A stretch of DNA of 37,896 nucleotides, taken from Rhodospirillaceae bacterium (GTDB lineage: Bacteria > Pseudomonadota > Alphaproteobacteria > UBA8366). The stretch spans positions 1 to 37,896 of the forward strand of contig PAZH01000059.1 of the NCBI GenBank assembly GCA_002716125.1, read 5' to 3'. The position numbers and the translations under genes are program-made. Under the pieces are notes generated by a model that saw nothing but the letters and a program-made list of their open reading frames with translations, was not told where the DNA came from and searched no databases. This document shows positions 1-8,054 of this stretch, piece by piece (the stretch's first letter is position 1; each line of letters starts with the position of its first letter).

Positions 1-78
1 GGGCGCGTAGCTCAGTTGGTTTAGAGCGCCGTCTTCACACGGCGGAGGTCACAAGTTCAAATCTTGTCGCGCCCACCA
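1..78 (+). tRNA. tRNA-Val (CAC anticodon)
   Basis: A complete cloverleaf can be folded. The acceptor stem pairs 1-7 with 68-74, the discriminator A is at 75, and the CCA end is encoded at 76-78. The anticodon stem CCGTC/GGCGG encloses the loop TTCACAC, so positions 34-36 are CAC, which reads GUG (valine). The T-arm carries TTCAAAT. The tRNA starts exactly at the window edge. Its anticodon arm and T-arm are nearly identical to those of the tRNA-Val(GAC) at 32010-32086, so the two are close paralogues. A T-run follows the CCA directly. Confidence 0.95.
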
Positions 79-148
79 TTTTTCTCCCATGTTGCGAAGA
101 ATTCCGTCCAACGGCTAAGCTGATGCCTCTTGACCGAGGAGCGAACCC

Positions 149-1102
149 GTGGATGAAACACAATCGAGAGCCGGACTCACCATCTCACCGTTGGAGGGGG
201 CGCGCTTCGGTGCCGAGATCACCGGCCTATCGCCCCTGGAGATTACCGATGATCAGCGCGAGGTGATCTGGGACGTCTATCGCGAGCGCCACGGCTTGAT
301 GTGCTTTTCCTTTGGACGGTTGTTAGAACGCGATGAGCTGCACGCTCTGACCGCGGTTTTCGGCGAGAACGAATACGGGCCCGGCAAGATCAACGGTATC
401 GGCAAGAAGGCCCTCCCCGGCGAAGAGAACCTGACCGTCGAAGAACAGGTCGCCGCACTCGAAGCGCAGGGAATCGATCCCTTTATCGTCTATCTCGGCA
501 ACCTCGAGCACGACACGCTGAAACGAAAACAAACCGACAGCAAATTCTTTGGCGAGTGGGAGTGGCACACGGATATGTCGTACATTCCGGTGCCGCCGAC
601 TTTCAGCCTGCTGCATTCGCGGATCATTCCGGAGGAAGGTGGCGATACCGGCTTCTGTAGCCAAGTCATGGCCGCGAAAGCGCTGCCGGCCGACCTGCGG
701 GAACGCCTCTTGAAACTGACGGCGAAACACGACTCGACTTACGGCAGCAGCGGGCGGATTCGCCCGGGCATGACGCCGCCCGCCTCCCCCATTGAGGCCA
801 TCGGGCAAGTGCATCCGATCCTGCGTAAAGTGCCGACGACCGGCGAAGAGGCGATTTTTCTCGGCCGCCGCACCAACAACTACATCGTCGGCCTGCCGCT
901 CGAAGAAAGCGAGACGCTTCTCGACGAACTATGGGCGCATTCGACCAAACCCGAATTCTGTTACCGTCACAAATGGAAAGTCGGCCAAGTCGTCGCCTGG
1001 GACAATCGCATGATGCTGCACATGCGCCATCCGGTCGACGAGAGCCTGGACCGATTCATGTGGCGCACCCAGACAAAGGGCGAGGCCGTCATCCCCGCAT
1101 AA
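149..1102 (+). CDS. TauD/TfdA-family Fe(II)/2-oxoglutarate dioxygenase
   Basis: This is a 317-residue member of the TauD/TfdA family. These enzymes use Fe(II), O2 and 2-oxoglutarate to hydroxylate substrates such as taurine, alkyl sulfates or aryloxyacetates. The iron-binding HxD is visible (H140-T-D142, in WHTDMSYIP), the distal His is probably H291, and the 2-oxoglutarate-binding Arg is R306 in the WRTQTKG motif. The start is GTG at 149, chosen because GAGGAG lies 7 nt upstream at 136-141; no ATG fits as well. The N-terminal half has an insertion of about 40 residues (roughly 80-120) absent from the shorter paralogue at 32221-33081. The gene follows tRNA-Val directly and stands alone. The substrate cannot be read from sequence; no sulfonate or taurine transporter is nearby. 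Confidence 0.88.
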   Translation: MDETQSRAGLTISPLEGARFGAEITGLSPLEITDDQREVIWDVYRERHGLMCFSFGRLLERDELHALTAVFGENEYGPGKINGIGKKALPGEENLTVEEQVAALEAQGIDPFIVYLGNLEHDTLKRKQTDSKFFGEWEWHTDMSYIPVPPTFSLLHSRIIPEEGGDTGFCSQVMAAKALPADLRERLLKLTAKHDSTYGSSGRIRPGMTPPASPIEAIGQVHPILRKVPTTGEEAIFLGRRTNNYIVGLPLEESETLLDELWAHSTKPEFCYRHKWKVGQVVAWDNRMMLHMRHPVDESLDRFMWRTQTKGEAVIPA

Positions 1103-1112
1103 ATCGCAACAC

Positions 1113-1319
1113 TCAAATGAGTTGCAAGGCGACAGCAGCCAAGAAAAGCACGGCTGCACAGAACATGATGACGAATATGGCGAGAAAAACGTCATGCACG
1201 GGCTCGCGTGCCACGAGGTCTTCCTCTTCCGTCACGTGATAGGGGCGTTTTGGCCAATCGTGACCATCGAACCGGTACACAGCGAGCCAAACGACAAAAT
1301 TTAGGGCGATCCGAAACAT
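1113..1319 (-). CDS. small two-segment membrane protein, unknown function
   Basis: This 68-residue protein has a hydrophobic N-terminal segment (about residues 3-16), a charged middle with an acidic EEED patch, and a strongly hydrophobic C-terminal helix (about 45-67). It starts with ATG and has an excellent ribosome-binding site, GGGAGGTG, just upstream on the minus strand (about 1324-1331); this is the main reason to accept so short a gene. It is convergent with the TauD gene, 10 nt away, and lies downstream of the receiver-domain gene on the same strand. I do not recognise the family. Confidence 0.6.
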   Translation of the reverse strand: MFRIALNFVVWLAVYRFDGHDWPKRPYHVTEEEDLVAREPVHDVFLAIFVIMFCAAVLFLAAVALQLI

Positions 1320-1408
1320 CGATCGACACCTCCCAATTCCATTCTGATTGGGTAAGTCGAAAGAAGATATGATCTAGCGCAATTGGAGAAACGCGGACGA
1401 AGGGAGGC

Positions 1409-2380
1409 TCAGTTGAGTTGCTGCTCCGCCTCGGCGTTGATCTTACCGGCGAACTTGGAGACCATGCCGGCAATCTCACCGGCCATATCGCTGGAATCGC
1501 GATCGGGGTTGAAGCTTGCCAGCACCGCTTGCGAGAGCGGCTTCAACAAGTCGATATCCTTTTGGTTCGGCGCTTGCCAGTTGCTGTTGATCGAATCCGC
1601 GACGTCGCTCAAATTCTGACAGAGTTCTGCGACATGCTCGAACCGGGACCCGGCGAGCCGGCTGCTCACTTCCTCGGCAACCGCTGCCAATTTCTGGACA
1701 TGCACACGAATAACGGGGGCCACTTCTTCCTTGCTATAAGCCGGGACGATCATCTCGACCAGCAAGTTGATTTGATAAGAGTGGCGGACCAGCCGCTGGT
1801 CGTTGACCTCCGACATTGCATCGTTCACAGCGGCACTCAACTCCGTTAGATCGACGACCTCGCCATTCGCCTTGGTGCGCAGCGTATTCGGCACGTCGAT
1901 CAGCGGAATGCTGCTATCGCCCCGTTTCGGATCCCGGCGCCGGTCCGGGCCGATATAGTCGCTCGTGACAATGAAGGGTTTCCGGTCGTTTATCAAAATT
2001 CTGATCCTTTTGAACACGTTAGCCGGCGCGAAAGGTGCCGCGAGAATATAATCCGCGCCGCAATCAACGGCCTTTTTGATGACCTCGCCATCGGCATTCC
2101 ACGTCATCAGAATGATCGGAACGAACGGATAGCAGCCAACATCGCCGGTACGGATTTTTCCGATTAACTCGAAAATGTCGCCGCCGGGTAACGTCGTATC
2201 GGTTACGATAAGGTCGGGCGGCACGCCCGCCGAGGCCGCAACTTCCAATGCTTGAAAGTTCGAGAAGTCACGAACTTCGCGCATGCCGTAACTGCGAAAC
2301 CCGTCGTGCATGAGGCGACGCATCTCCGCTTTCCCATCGGCCAGCAGCACAATGACGTTATCGACATTCTCTTGAGCCAT
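1409..2380 (-). CDS. response-regulator receiver protein with C-terminal helical domain
   Basis: A 323-residue protein with a CheY-like receiver domain over about residues 8-130. D61 in the VTDTTLPGGD strand-loop is the phosphoacceptor position and T93 the switch Thr. Only one acidic residue (D15) is seen where a DD pair is usual, and the invariant Lys before Pro-Phe is replaced by Ala (A115-P-F), so phosphorylation chemistry may be altered. A YIGPDRR motif near residue 140 is common in alphaproteobacterial receiver proteins. The remainder is mostly helical with no DNA-binding or enzymatic output domain that I can recognise. It is a single gene with AT-rich DNA upstream (2381-2460). Confidence 0.75.
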   Translation of the reverse strand: MAQENVDNVIVLLADGKAEMRRLMHDGFRSYGMREVRDFSNFQALEVAASAGVPPDLIVTDTTLPGGDIFELIGKIRTGDVGCYPFVPIILMTWNADGEVIKKAVDCGADYILAAPFAPANVFKRIRILINDRKPFIVTSDYIGPDRRRDPKRGDSSIPLIDVPNTLRTKANGEVVDLTELSAAVNDAMSEVNDQRLVRHSYQINLLVEMIVPAYSKEEVAPVIRVHVQKLAAVAEEVSSRLAGSRFEHVAELCQNLSDVADSINSNWQAPNQKDIDLLKPLSQAVLASFNPDRDSSDMAGEIAGMVSKFAGKINAEAEQQLN

Positions 2381-2558
2381 ATCGTAAAACGCGAATTATC
2401 CTATTGATACTCAGGCATTCTTCGCAATTTGCATGCCTAATCATACGAATAGAATGGTTAACAAATCCTTTTCTGGCCAGCGTCCTGCAGCCCGAACCGC
2501 ACCCCAATACCGCAAATGCCTATATTTTCACTGAAAAGCGCCATAATGGGCGCAGATT

Positions 2559-3479
2559 TCACTCGGCGTTCAGATATTCGTCGGCCAAGCGGTCCACCAA
2601 GGTTTCAACGTTCGGGATATCTTTCACGCCCGATACGGAATGTCCGGCGGACCAAGTATCCTTCCAACGTTTGGGTCGTTTGTCCGGATTGATGTCTTTC
2701 GTGATGTCGATCATCCCACGTTCCGGCAAGGCGTCCGGATCGAGTCCAGCCGCGACAATCGACGGGCGCAGTTTGCTTGCCGGCAATCCGGTGAACGCAC
2801 TGGTCAACATCACATCGTCCAGCGACGAGGTCACGAGCATATCCTTGTGCCCCTGGACCGCCATGCTTTCCCGTGTCGCGATAAAGCGCGTCCCCATATA
2901 AGCGAGATCGCATCCGAGGGTCACGGCCGCCTTAAGCGCGACGCCGTCGCTGACACCGCCCGCCAAGACGACCGGGCCATCAAATATCGCCCGCACCGCC
3001 CGAACAAAGGCGAACGGGTTGGCCCAACCCGTCTGACCTCCGGCGCCCGCCGTCAAAAGGATCAATCCGTCGACGCCCGTCGCGATCGCCTTTTCCGCAT
3101 GCCGCATCGACGCAATATCGGCGAAGACAAGCCCGCCATATTCGTGAATGGTTTCCATAATCGGCGCCGGACTACCGACACTTGCTATCACCATCGGCGC
3201 GCGGTGTTTCGCGACCAGTGCCGCATCGGCCATCAACCGGGTGTTTGACTTATGGACGATCAGGTTCGGCGCAAAGGGTGCCGCGCCCTTCGTTTCGCCC
3301 ACAATTTGGCCGAGCCACGCGTCCAACTCGTCCAGGGTCCGGCAGTTGGCCGTCGGGAAAGAACCGATGATGCCGGACCGGCACGCGGCAATGACCAAGT
3401 CCGGGCCCGACACCAAAAACATCGGCGCGGAGATCAACGGCAGTCGAAGGTTCTTTGCAATATCCGGCGGCAATCGCAT
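2559..3479 (-). CDS. nitronate monooxygenase-like FMN protein (2-nitropropane dioxygenase family)
   Basis: A 306-residue TIM-barrel flavoprotein of the NPD/NMO family, which oxidises alkyl nitronates to carbonyl compounds and nitrite with FMN. The family layout is clear: the N-terminal LPLISAPMFLVSGP stretch, the AGAGGQTG loop at 144-151, and the FMN-phosphate region VVLAGGVSDG followed by YMGTRFIAT. In characterised class I enzymes the glycine-rich loop carries a catalytic His (GGH); here that position is Gln149, so canonical nitronate oxidation is uncertain. It is the last gene of the leftward cluster that includes the ThDP enzyme and the halohydrin dehalogenase, about 90 nt after the ThDP gene with a strong hairpin between them. 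Confidence 0.82.
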   Translation of the reverse strand: MRLPPDIAKNLRLPLISAPMFLVSGPDLVIAACRSGIIGSFPTANCRTLDELDAWLGQIVGETKGAAPFAPNLIVHKSNTRLMADAALVAKHRAPMVIASVGSPAPIMETIHEYGGLVFADIASMRHAEKAIATGVDGLILLTAGAGGQTGWANPFAFVRAVRAIFDGPVVLAGGVSDGVALKAAVTLGCDLAYMGTRFIATRESMAVQGHKDMLVTSSLDDVMLTSAFTGLPASKLRPSIVAAGLDPDALPERGMIDITKDINPDKRPKRWKDTWSAGHSVSGVKDIPNVETLVDRLADEYLNAE

Positions 3480-3511
3480 CCGATCGATAAATCCTTACGT
3501 TAGAAACGGAC

Positions 3512-3553
3512 GGGGCCCTCGACCGCGCCAGCGTCTGGCACGAGGAGGGCCCC
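3512..3553. repeat. nested inverted repeat between ThDP lyase and NMO-like genes
   Basis: A 9-bp perfect outer stem pairs GGGGCCCTC (3512-3520) with GAGGGCCCC (3545-3553). Inside it a second stem pairs GCCAG (3527-3531) with CTGGC (3535-3539) around a 3-nt loop. It lies 20 nt past the stop codon of the ThDP gene and before the NMO-like start. There is no T-tract on the minus strand right after it, so it could be an mRNA-stabilising or processing stem rather than a classic terminator. Confidence 0.6.
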
Positions 3554-3572
3554 AACATACGCCCGCTCGGAA

Positions 3573-5219
3573 CTAGGTCCGGTATTGGGTAAAGGCCGTC
3601 GTCGTGGCACCCGCATTCTCGTCGGTTCGAACGTTGACGAGGGCGACTTTTCCGGCTTCGTTCGCTTCGCGTGCCCGATCAAGGGCCGGGCGAATTTCGT
3701 CCGGATCCTCCACGAACTCGCCATGGCATCCGAGGCTCTCGGCCATCTGATCGAAGCGCGTATAGCCGAGGTTTCGGCCCGGCTTCTCTTTCTTCGGATC
3801 GGCCGTCCAGCCGCCATTAAGGCTGATCACGACAGTGATCGGCAGATCGTGACGCACCGCCGTATCGAGCTCCATCGCGTTGAAACCGAAAGAGCCGTCA
3901 CCGTGTACGACGACAACCTGTTTGTCCGGCTTCGCGGCTTTCGCCCCGACACCGAAGGGCAGGCCGACGCCCATCGTCCCGAAACAGCCGGAATTCAACC
4001 GATGGCCGGGCGTGAAAGTCGGCATGGCTTGGCGGCCGAAGTTCAAAATTTCCTGACCATCAACACACAGAATGCCGTCGCGGTCGATGAAATCGCGAAC
4101 TTCCTTGCAAAGCCGCAAGGGATGGACCGGCCGGGACGGGTTCGAGAGGACCTTCTCCGCCGCTTCCTCTTTCTCGGAATTGTAGCCGCGCAGACGTTCG
4201 CGCCAGGTGGCGTAGCTGTCCGGGCTCACCTGCCCTTGCAACGCCGACGACAACTGACCGAGGACGGTCTTTACGTCACCCACAACACCGACGTCGAGCT
4301 TGCGCGGGCTGTTGGCGATCTCGCCCGGATCGATATCCACCCGGATGACAGAGGCATCGGCGTTGAAGCGCGGCGGGGCCGCATGGCCGATGATGTAATT
4401 CATGCGCGTGCCGAGCACGAGGATCACATCGGCTTCGCGGAAGGCGGTCGAACGCGCCGTAAGATAGCAGTAGTCATGATCCTCTGGAATGACACCGCGG
4501 CCTTGCGGGGTCGTGTAGAACGGAATGCCGGTGGCGTCGACGAAACTCTGCAATTCATCGGACGCATCGGACCAAAGGATACCCGAACCGGAAATAATCA
4601 CAGGCTGCTTGGCGTTCTTGAGACGCTCGACGATCTCTTTCACTTCGGCGTCGCTCGCGGCAGGGCGCGCGCGCTTCGACGGATCCCATGGATCCGGCCA
4701 ATCGAGCTTGTTCTCGTCGACCTCCGCATAAAGCACGTCACCCGGCAGATCGAGATAGACAGGCCCCGGCTTACCGCCCATCGCTTCATGAAAGGCACGA
4801 TTGATCAGTTCTGGAATACGCCGCGGGTCATGCACGCGGTCGGCCCATTTGGTGCAAGGTTCGAACATCGGAACCTGCTCAATCTCTTGGAATACACCGT
4901 GGCCAGTCGAAGCATCGGGGCTGGCGCCACCGAGCGCAATGATCGGTGTGCAGTCGGCCCAGGCATGTGCCACACCGGTCACCAGGTTGGTGGTCGCCGG
5001 GCCGGAAGCCGCCATGCAAACGCCCGGGCGATTGCGGAGGCGGGCATAGGCGAAAGCCATCATCGCGGCCGCCTGCTCGTGCCGGACATCGATACCGCGG
5101 ACGCCCTGTCCCATCGTAGCAAGTTCCACATGCATCATGGGGCCACCCATGATGTAAAAGAACATATCAGCGCCTTGCCGCTTCAACGCCTGCCCGACGA
5201 TATCCGATCCGATTGCCAT
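3573..5219 (-). CDS. thiamine-diphosphate enzyme, 2-hydroxyacyl-CoA lyase / acetolactate synthase-like
   Basis: A 548-residue ThDP-dependent carboligase/lyase with the three-domain POX/AHAS fold: PYR domain about 1-170, central domain about 190-325, PP domain about 370-530. The cofactor-activating Glu is E48 (VRHEQAA). The Mg/diphosphate motif starts GDGS at 440 and ends with Asn468 (GDG-x25-N). The GVFQEIEQV stretch near 108-116 and the overall layout resemble 2-hydroxyacyl-CoA lyase/oxalyl-CoA decarboxylase more than biosynthetic acetolactate synthase, and no regulatory-subunit gene is adjacent. It starts with ATG at 5219 and lies about 105 nt after the halohydrin dehalogenase on the same strand, so it is probably part of the same catabolic operon. 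The substrate is unknown. Confidence 0.82.
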   Translation of the reverse strand: MAIGSDIVGQALKRQGADMFFYIMGGPMMHVELATMGQGVRGIDVRHEQAAAMMAFAYARLRNRPGVCMAASGPATTNLVTGVAHAWADCTPIIALGGASPDASTGHGVFQEIEQVPMFEPCTKWADRVHDPRRIPELINRAFHEAMGGKPGPVYLDLPGDVLYAEVDENKLDWPDPWDPSKRARPAASDAEVKEIVERLKNAKQPVIISGSGILWSDASDELQSFVDATGIPFYTTPQGRGVIPEDHDYCYLTARSTAFREADVILVLGTRMNYIIGHAAPPRFNADASVIRVDIDPGEIANSPRKLDVGVVGDVKTVLGQLSSALQGQVSPDSYATWRERLRGYNSEKEEAAEKVLSNPSRPVHPLRLCKEVRDFIDRDGILCVDGQEILNFGRQAMPTFTPGHRLNSGCFGTMGVGLPFGVGAKAAKPDKQVVVVHGDGSFGFNAMELDTAVRHDLPITVVISLNGGWTADPKKEKPGRNLGYTRFDQMAESLGCHGEFVEDPDEIRPALDRAREANEAGKVALVNVRTDENAGATTTAFTQYRT

Positions 5220-5244
5220 TTTAGCCTCCCTGATTGTTTCTCAA

Positions 5245-5261
5245 GCGCGCCACGAGCGCGC
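5245..5261. repeat. GC-only hairpin between dehalogenase and ThDP genes
   Basis: GCGCGC at 5245-5250 is repeated at 5256-5261 with a 5-nt spacer, giving a 6-bp stem on either strand. It sits in the roughly 105-nt gap upstream of the ThDP gene. No T-tract follows, so I do not call it a terminator. Confidence 0.3.
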
Positions 5262-5324
5262 CGCTTATGCAAAGAAATGCACCGAACGACCGGAGTTTCG
5301 AGGCTTCGCCGAAGTTTCCGCCGA

Positions 5325-6056
5325 CTAAGCCCAACCGCCGGAGATAGGGACCACGTGTCCCGTCACGAACCCGCATTTGTCCGACGCGAAAAACGCGATT
5401 AATTCGGCGACTTCTTCTGGCTGCCCCAAACGTTTCGCCGGAATATTGGCGAGCATCTTGGCCATCGCCGCTTCGTTCTCGGTCAACGAGGGCGGAAAGT
5501 AGGTTGGGTTCTGGATATAGTTCGGAGCGATCGCGTTGATTTGAATGTTCGAAGGCGCAAGCTCTAAGGACAGCGACTTCACCATCGCATTGCCCGCGCC
5601 GCGCCCGGTCGCATACATCGAATAATTGGCAAGGCCGCGGATCGGCGCGGCCGAGGTCACCATGATGATTTTCCCCTGCCCCGCCGATTTCATAGCCGGC
5701 ACGGCAGCGCCAACCAAACGGTAGGGCCAGACAACCAGTGCCTCCATCGCACGCCGCATCTCTTCCGTATCGGCTTCGTCGACGGGGGCCCGCACCGCCG
5801 GATAGGCATCGTTGCTGATCAAGGCATCGATCCGCCCCTGTGCGTCAAGCGCGGCACCGACCACGTCTTCCGGCTCTTGCGCCGCAACCGCGATGGTACC
5901 GGGGAACTCATTCTCGAAAGCGTTTCGCTTCGCGGCATCCGTAAATTCTTCGTCGTGACAGACGACGGCCGCCCCGTACCCCGCCAATAGTCTGGCCGCA
6001 CCGGGTCCCACAAAATGCCGGGCATGCGTCAACAAGACGACACGATCTTCCAACAT
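5325..6056 (-). CDS. halohydrin dehalogenase (haloalcohol dehalogenase), SDR-derived
   Basis: At first sight a short-chain dehydrogenase, but it carries both diagnostic motifs of halohydrin dehalogenases. T10-x4-F15-x-G17 replaces the NAD(P)-binding glycine motif and forms the halide site. S135-x12-Y148-x3-R152 is the Ser-Tyr-Arg triad, with Arg where dehydrogenases have Lys. As I recall HheC, it is also similar locally: VCHDEEF, QEPEDV, ISNDAY and IAPNYI have close counterparts there. These enzymes convert vicinal haloalcohols to epoxides plus halide without a cofactor, and open epoxides with nitrite, azide or cyanide. I chose ATG 6056 (243 residues) rather than the upstream ATG at 6098, which would overlap the sulfatase: 6056 lies 1 nt past the sulfatase stop and has a GGGGGAG ribosome-binding site. 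Confidence 0.88.
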   Translation of the reverse strand: MLEDRVVLLTHARHFVGPGAARLLAGYGAAVVCHDEEFTDAAKRNAFENEFPGTIAVAAQEPEDVVGAALDAQGRIDALISNDAYPAVRAPVDEADTEEMRRAMEALVVWPYRLVGAAVPAMKSAGQGKIIMVTSAAPIRGLANYSMYATGRGAGNAMVKSLSLELAPSNIQINAIAPNYIQNPTYFPPSLTENEAAMAKMLANIPAKRLGQPEEVAELIAFFASDKCGFVTGHVVPISGGWA

Positions 6057-6057
6057 C

Positions 6058-7548
6058 TTACTCTCCCCCTTCTCCGCGGAGCGCGGCGTCGATCGCATCC
6101 GGCACCGGCGTATAACTCTTTGTCGTCACAAGATTGGCAAAGACTTGCTCGGGGCCGCCCGCCTTCTCGATCATCTCCTTCTGCACCGCGTTGGCCTGGC
6201 GGTCGATCTCCTCCGGATCGATCATGGCCCGCATCGCCGCCTCGTAATCGCGCACTACGTCGACATACAACGGATCCGCCGCCAAGTTATGCTCTTCATC
6301 CGGATCGGATTCGAGGTCAAACAACTCTGCTTCGAAGCCGACATAGTGGATATACTTGTAGCGCCCTTTCCGGATCATGAAGGAAGCCGAAGGCGACTTC
6401 GATGCATGGTATTCGCTGAACGCGATGCGGTCCGGATCATCCTCATCATTCGCAATCTCGAACAGGCAGCGCCCGGGCAATTCGGCTGCATCCGGCGCCT
6501 CGGCGTCGGTCCAATTCACAACGGTCGGATAAACGTCGACGAGCGAGACCGGTGTCTGCGAGACCTTGCCGACAGGTGCGCCGGCGCCGGCGACGATCAT
6601 CGGAATGCCGCTGGCTTCCTCATAATGGTTCGACTTTCCCCATTGCCCGCGCGCGCCCGCGTTCTCGCCGTGATCGGACGTGTAAATGACGCGCGTGCGC
6701 CCCAGGCCCCCGATACTCGTTAGCATGTCGACAACTTGTCCGACCATCGCATCCATAAAGCTGCACAGCCCGAGATAAGCGGCATAGGCCGTCTTGTGCT
6801 GTTCGTCGCTGCCATCCGCGCCCAAGTTCACTTTCAGAATGTCTGCAAACCACGGATGATGCTCGAAGCCTGTCTGGTGGCCGAGTTTCGGCATCGGCAT
6901 GGCATCAATCGGGTAAAGCTTGAAAAACTCTTCCGGCGCCAAGAGCGGATAATGCGGCGTCACGAAACTGACAAAGAGCGCCCAAGGTTCTTCAGAATCC
7001 GCCCTGTCGAGCAACCAATCGCTCGCCAGTTCCGCGACCTTGCGGTCGTAGCGTGTGTATTCGCTCTCCCCCGGACCGGCTTCCAGCACGATACCGGCGG
7101 CTCCGCTGCCGGGTTTCGGCGGCGGCGGAGCGAAATCCGGGAACTGTTTGCGGACCGACATATGGATCATGCCAATGCCGTCTTTGATATGCATCGGCAG
7201 ATGCTGGCGGTCGAAACCCGTCGGGTCTTCTTCGCGGCGATAATGCAGTTTGCCGATAGATTCGACCCGTATACCCGCTTCCTGTAGGCGATGTCCCCAG
7301 CTTTTTACCCGGCCGTCATAGGCGATGGCATTGTCCCAATAGCCGATGTCGTGAACATATCGCCCGGTCGCGAAACTGGCGCGCGCGGGCACGCAGATCG
7401 GGCAGTTCGTATACGCCCGATTGAAACGTGTCCCGCGCTTTGCCAATGCATCGAGGTGCGGGGTTTTCACCAGCGGATGTCCGGCACAGCCGAGCATCTT
7501 CGGGTTGTGCTCGTCCGCCATAATGACGAGCAGATTTTTCGGCGCCAT
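6058..7548 (-). CDS. type I sulfatase (formylglycine-dependent)
   Basis: A 496-residue alkaline-phosphatase-superfamily sulfatase. The formylglycine signature is intact: C52-V-P-A-R-A-S-F-A-T-G-R, where C52 would be oxidised to formylglycine. Metal-binding elements are the N-terminal MADEHN (D12) and SDHGEN later in the protein. The C-terminal subdomain contains the ELFDLESDPDEEHNLA signature seen in many sulfatases. There is no signal peptide, so it should act in the cytoplasm on a sulfate ester (a phosphonate monoester is possible, since those hydrolases share the motif). It is translationally linked to the dehalogenase, with 1 nt between stop and start, and lies 30 nt after NIPSNAP. A formylglycine-generating or anaerobic maturase gene is not present here. 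Confidence 0.88.
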   Translation of the reverse strand: MAPKNLLVIMADEHNPKMLGCAGHPLVKTPHLDALAKRGTRFNRAYTNCPICVPARASFATGRYVHDIGYWDNAIAYDGRVKSWGHRLQEAGIRVESIGKLHYRREEDPTGFDRQHLPMHIKDGIGMIHMSVRKQFPDFAPPPPKPGSGAAGIVLEAGPGESEYTRYDRKVAELASDWLLDRADSEEPWALFVSFVTPHYPLLAPEEFFKLYPIDAMPMPKLGHQTGFEHHPWFADILKVNLGADGSDEQHKTAYAAYLGLCSFMDAMVGQVVDMLTSIGGLGRTRVIYTSDHGENAGARGQWGKSNHYEEASGIPMIVAGAGAPVGKVSQTPVSLVDVYPTVVNWTDAEAPDAAELPGRCLFEIANDEDDPDRIAFSEYHASKSPSASFMIRKGRYKYIHYVGFEAELFDLESDPDEEHNLAADPLYVDVVRDYEAAMRAMIDPEEIDRQANAVQKEMIEKAGGPEQVFANLVTTKSYTPVPDAIDAALRGEGGE

Positions 7549-7578
7549 CGCCGCGACCTCTTTATCGTCTTTCCCGAC

Positions 7579-7902
7579 CTATTGAACCGTGGATTTCGAG
7601 GTCGGAATCATCCGTGTGATGACGTTCTCTTCGCGCACGAGATAATCCGGCACGCGCGGTCCCATCTCGTTTTTCCAGTAATCGGTCTCATAGACCGCTG
7701 CATAGAGCTCCTTTCGTTGCTCTTCGCTTTCGAAACGGCGCAGCCAGACATATACGGACTCGTCTTCTTCACCCGCGAAGCTGCCGCAGATGACCATGCC
7801 CTTCGAGACTTGGAATGGGATGATCTCCTCTTCCATGATCTTCACCCATTCGGCCAATTTGCCCGGCTTCACCTTGTATTGTCGCAGTTCGTAGAAAGCC
7901 AT
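7579..7902 (-). CDS. NIPSNAP-family protein
   Basis: A 107-residue ferredoxin-like dimeric alpha-beta barrel protein of the NIPSNAP family, recognised by the N-terminal YELRQYKVKPGKL and the central SFAGEEDESVYVWLRRFES pattern. Bacterial members are often encoded within catabolic operons but their biochemical role is not settled. It is the first gene of the leftward cluster NIPSNAP-sulfatase-dehalogenase-ThDP enzyme-NMO-like, and is divergent from the MFS exporter with a 152-nt gap that should hold both promoters. Confidence 0.82.
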   Translation of the reverse strand: MAFYELRQYKVKPGKLAEWVKIMEEEIIPFQVSKGMVICGSFAGEEDESVYVWLRRFESEEQRKELYAAVYETDYWKNEMGPRVPDYLVREENVITRMIPTSKSTVQ

Positions 7903-8054
7903 TTCGCTTGTCTCCCCTTGGATCGATTTTCATTTCCAGCCCGAACCGGGCCGTATCTGAGCAGAAACATCGGGTCTTTTCCCCGCCGGGGCAAGCAGCC
8001 GTTTGGGATTCATCTGTCCTGAGCCGCGATATTCTGACTTAATTCCCGGCTCAT

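Noticed and set aside
3585..5402. A 605-codon open frame on the plus strand opposite the ThDP enzyme
   Set aside because: It is an antisense shadow of a well-supported gene in GC-rich DNA. It has no recognisable domain and is Arg/His/Gly-rich as such shadows are.
7939..7991. GC hairpins (GCCCG/CGGGC and CCCC/GGGG) between NIPSNAP and the MFS gene as terminators
   Set aside because: They lie between divergent genes where no transcript should end, and the nearby T-run is on the wrong side of the stem.
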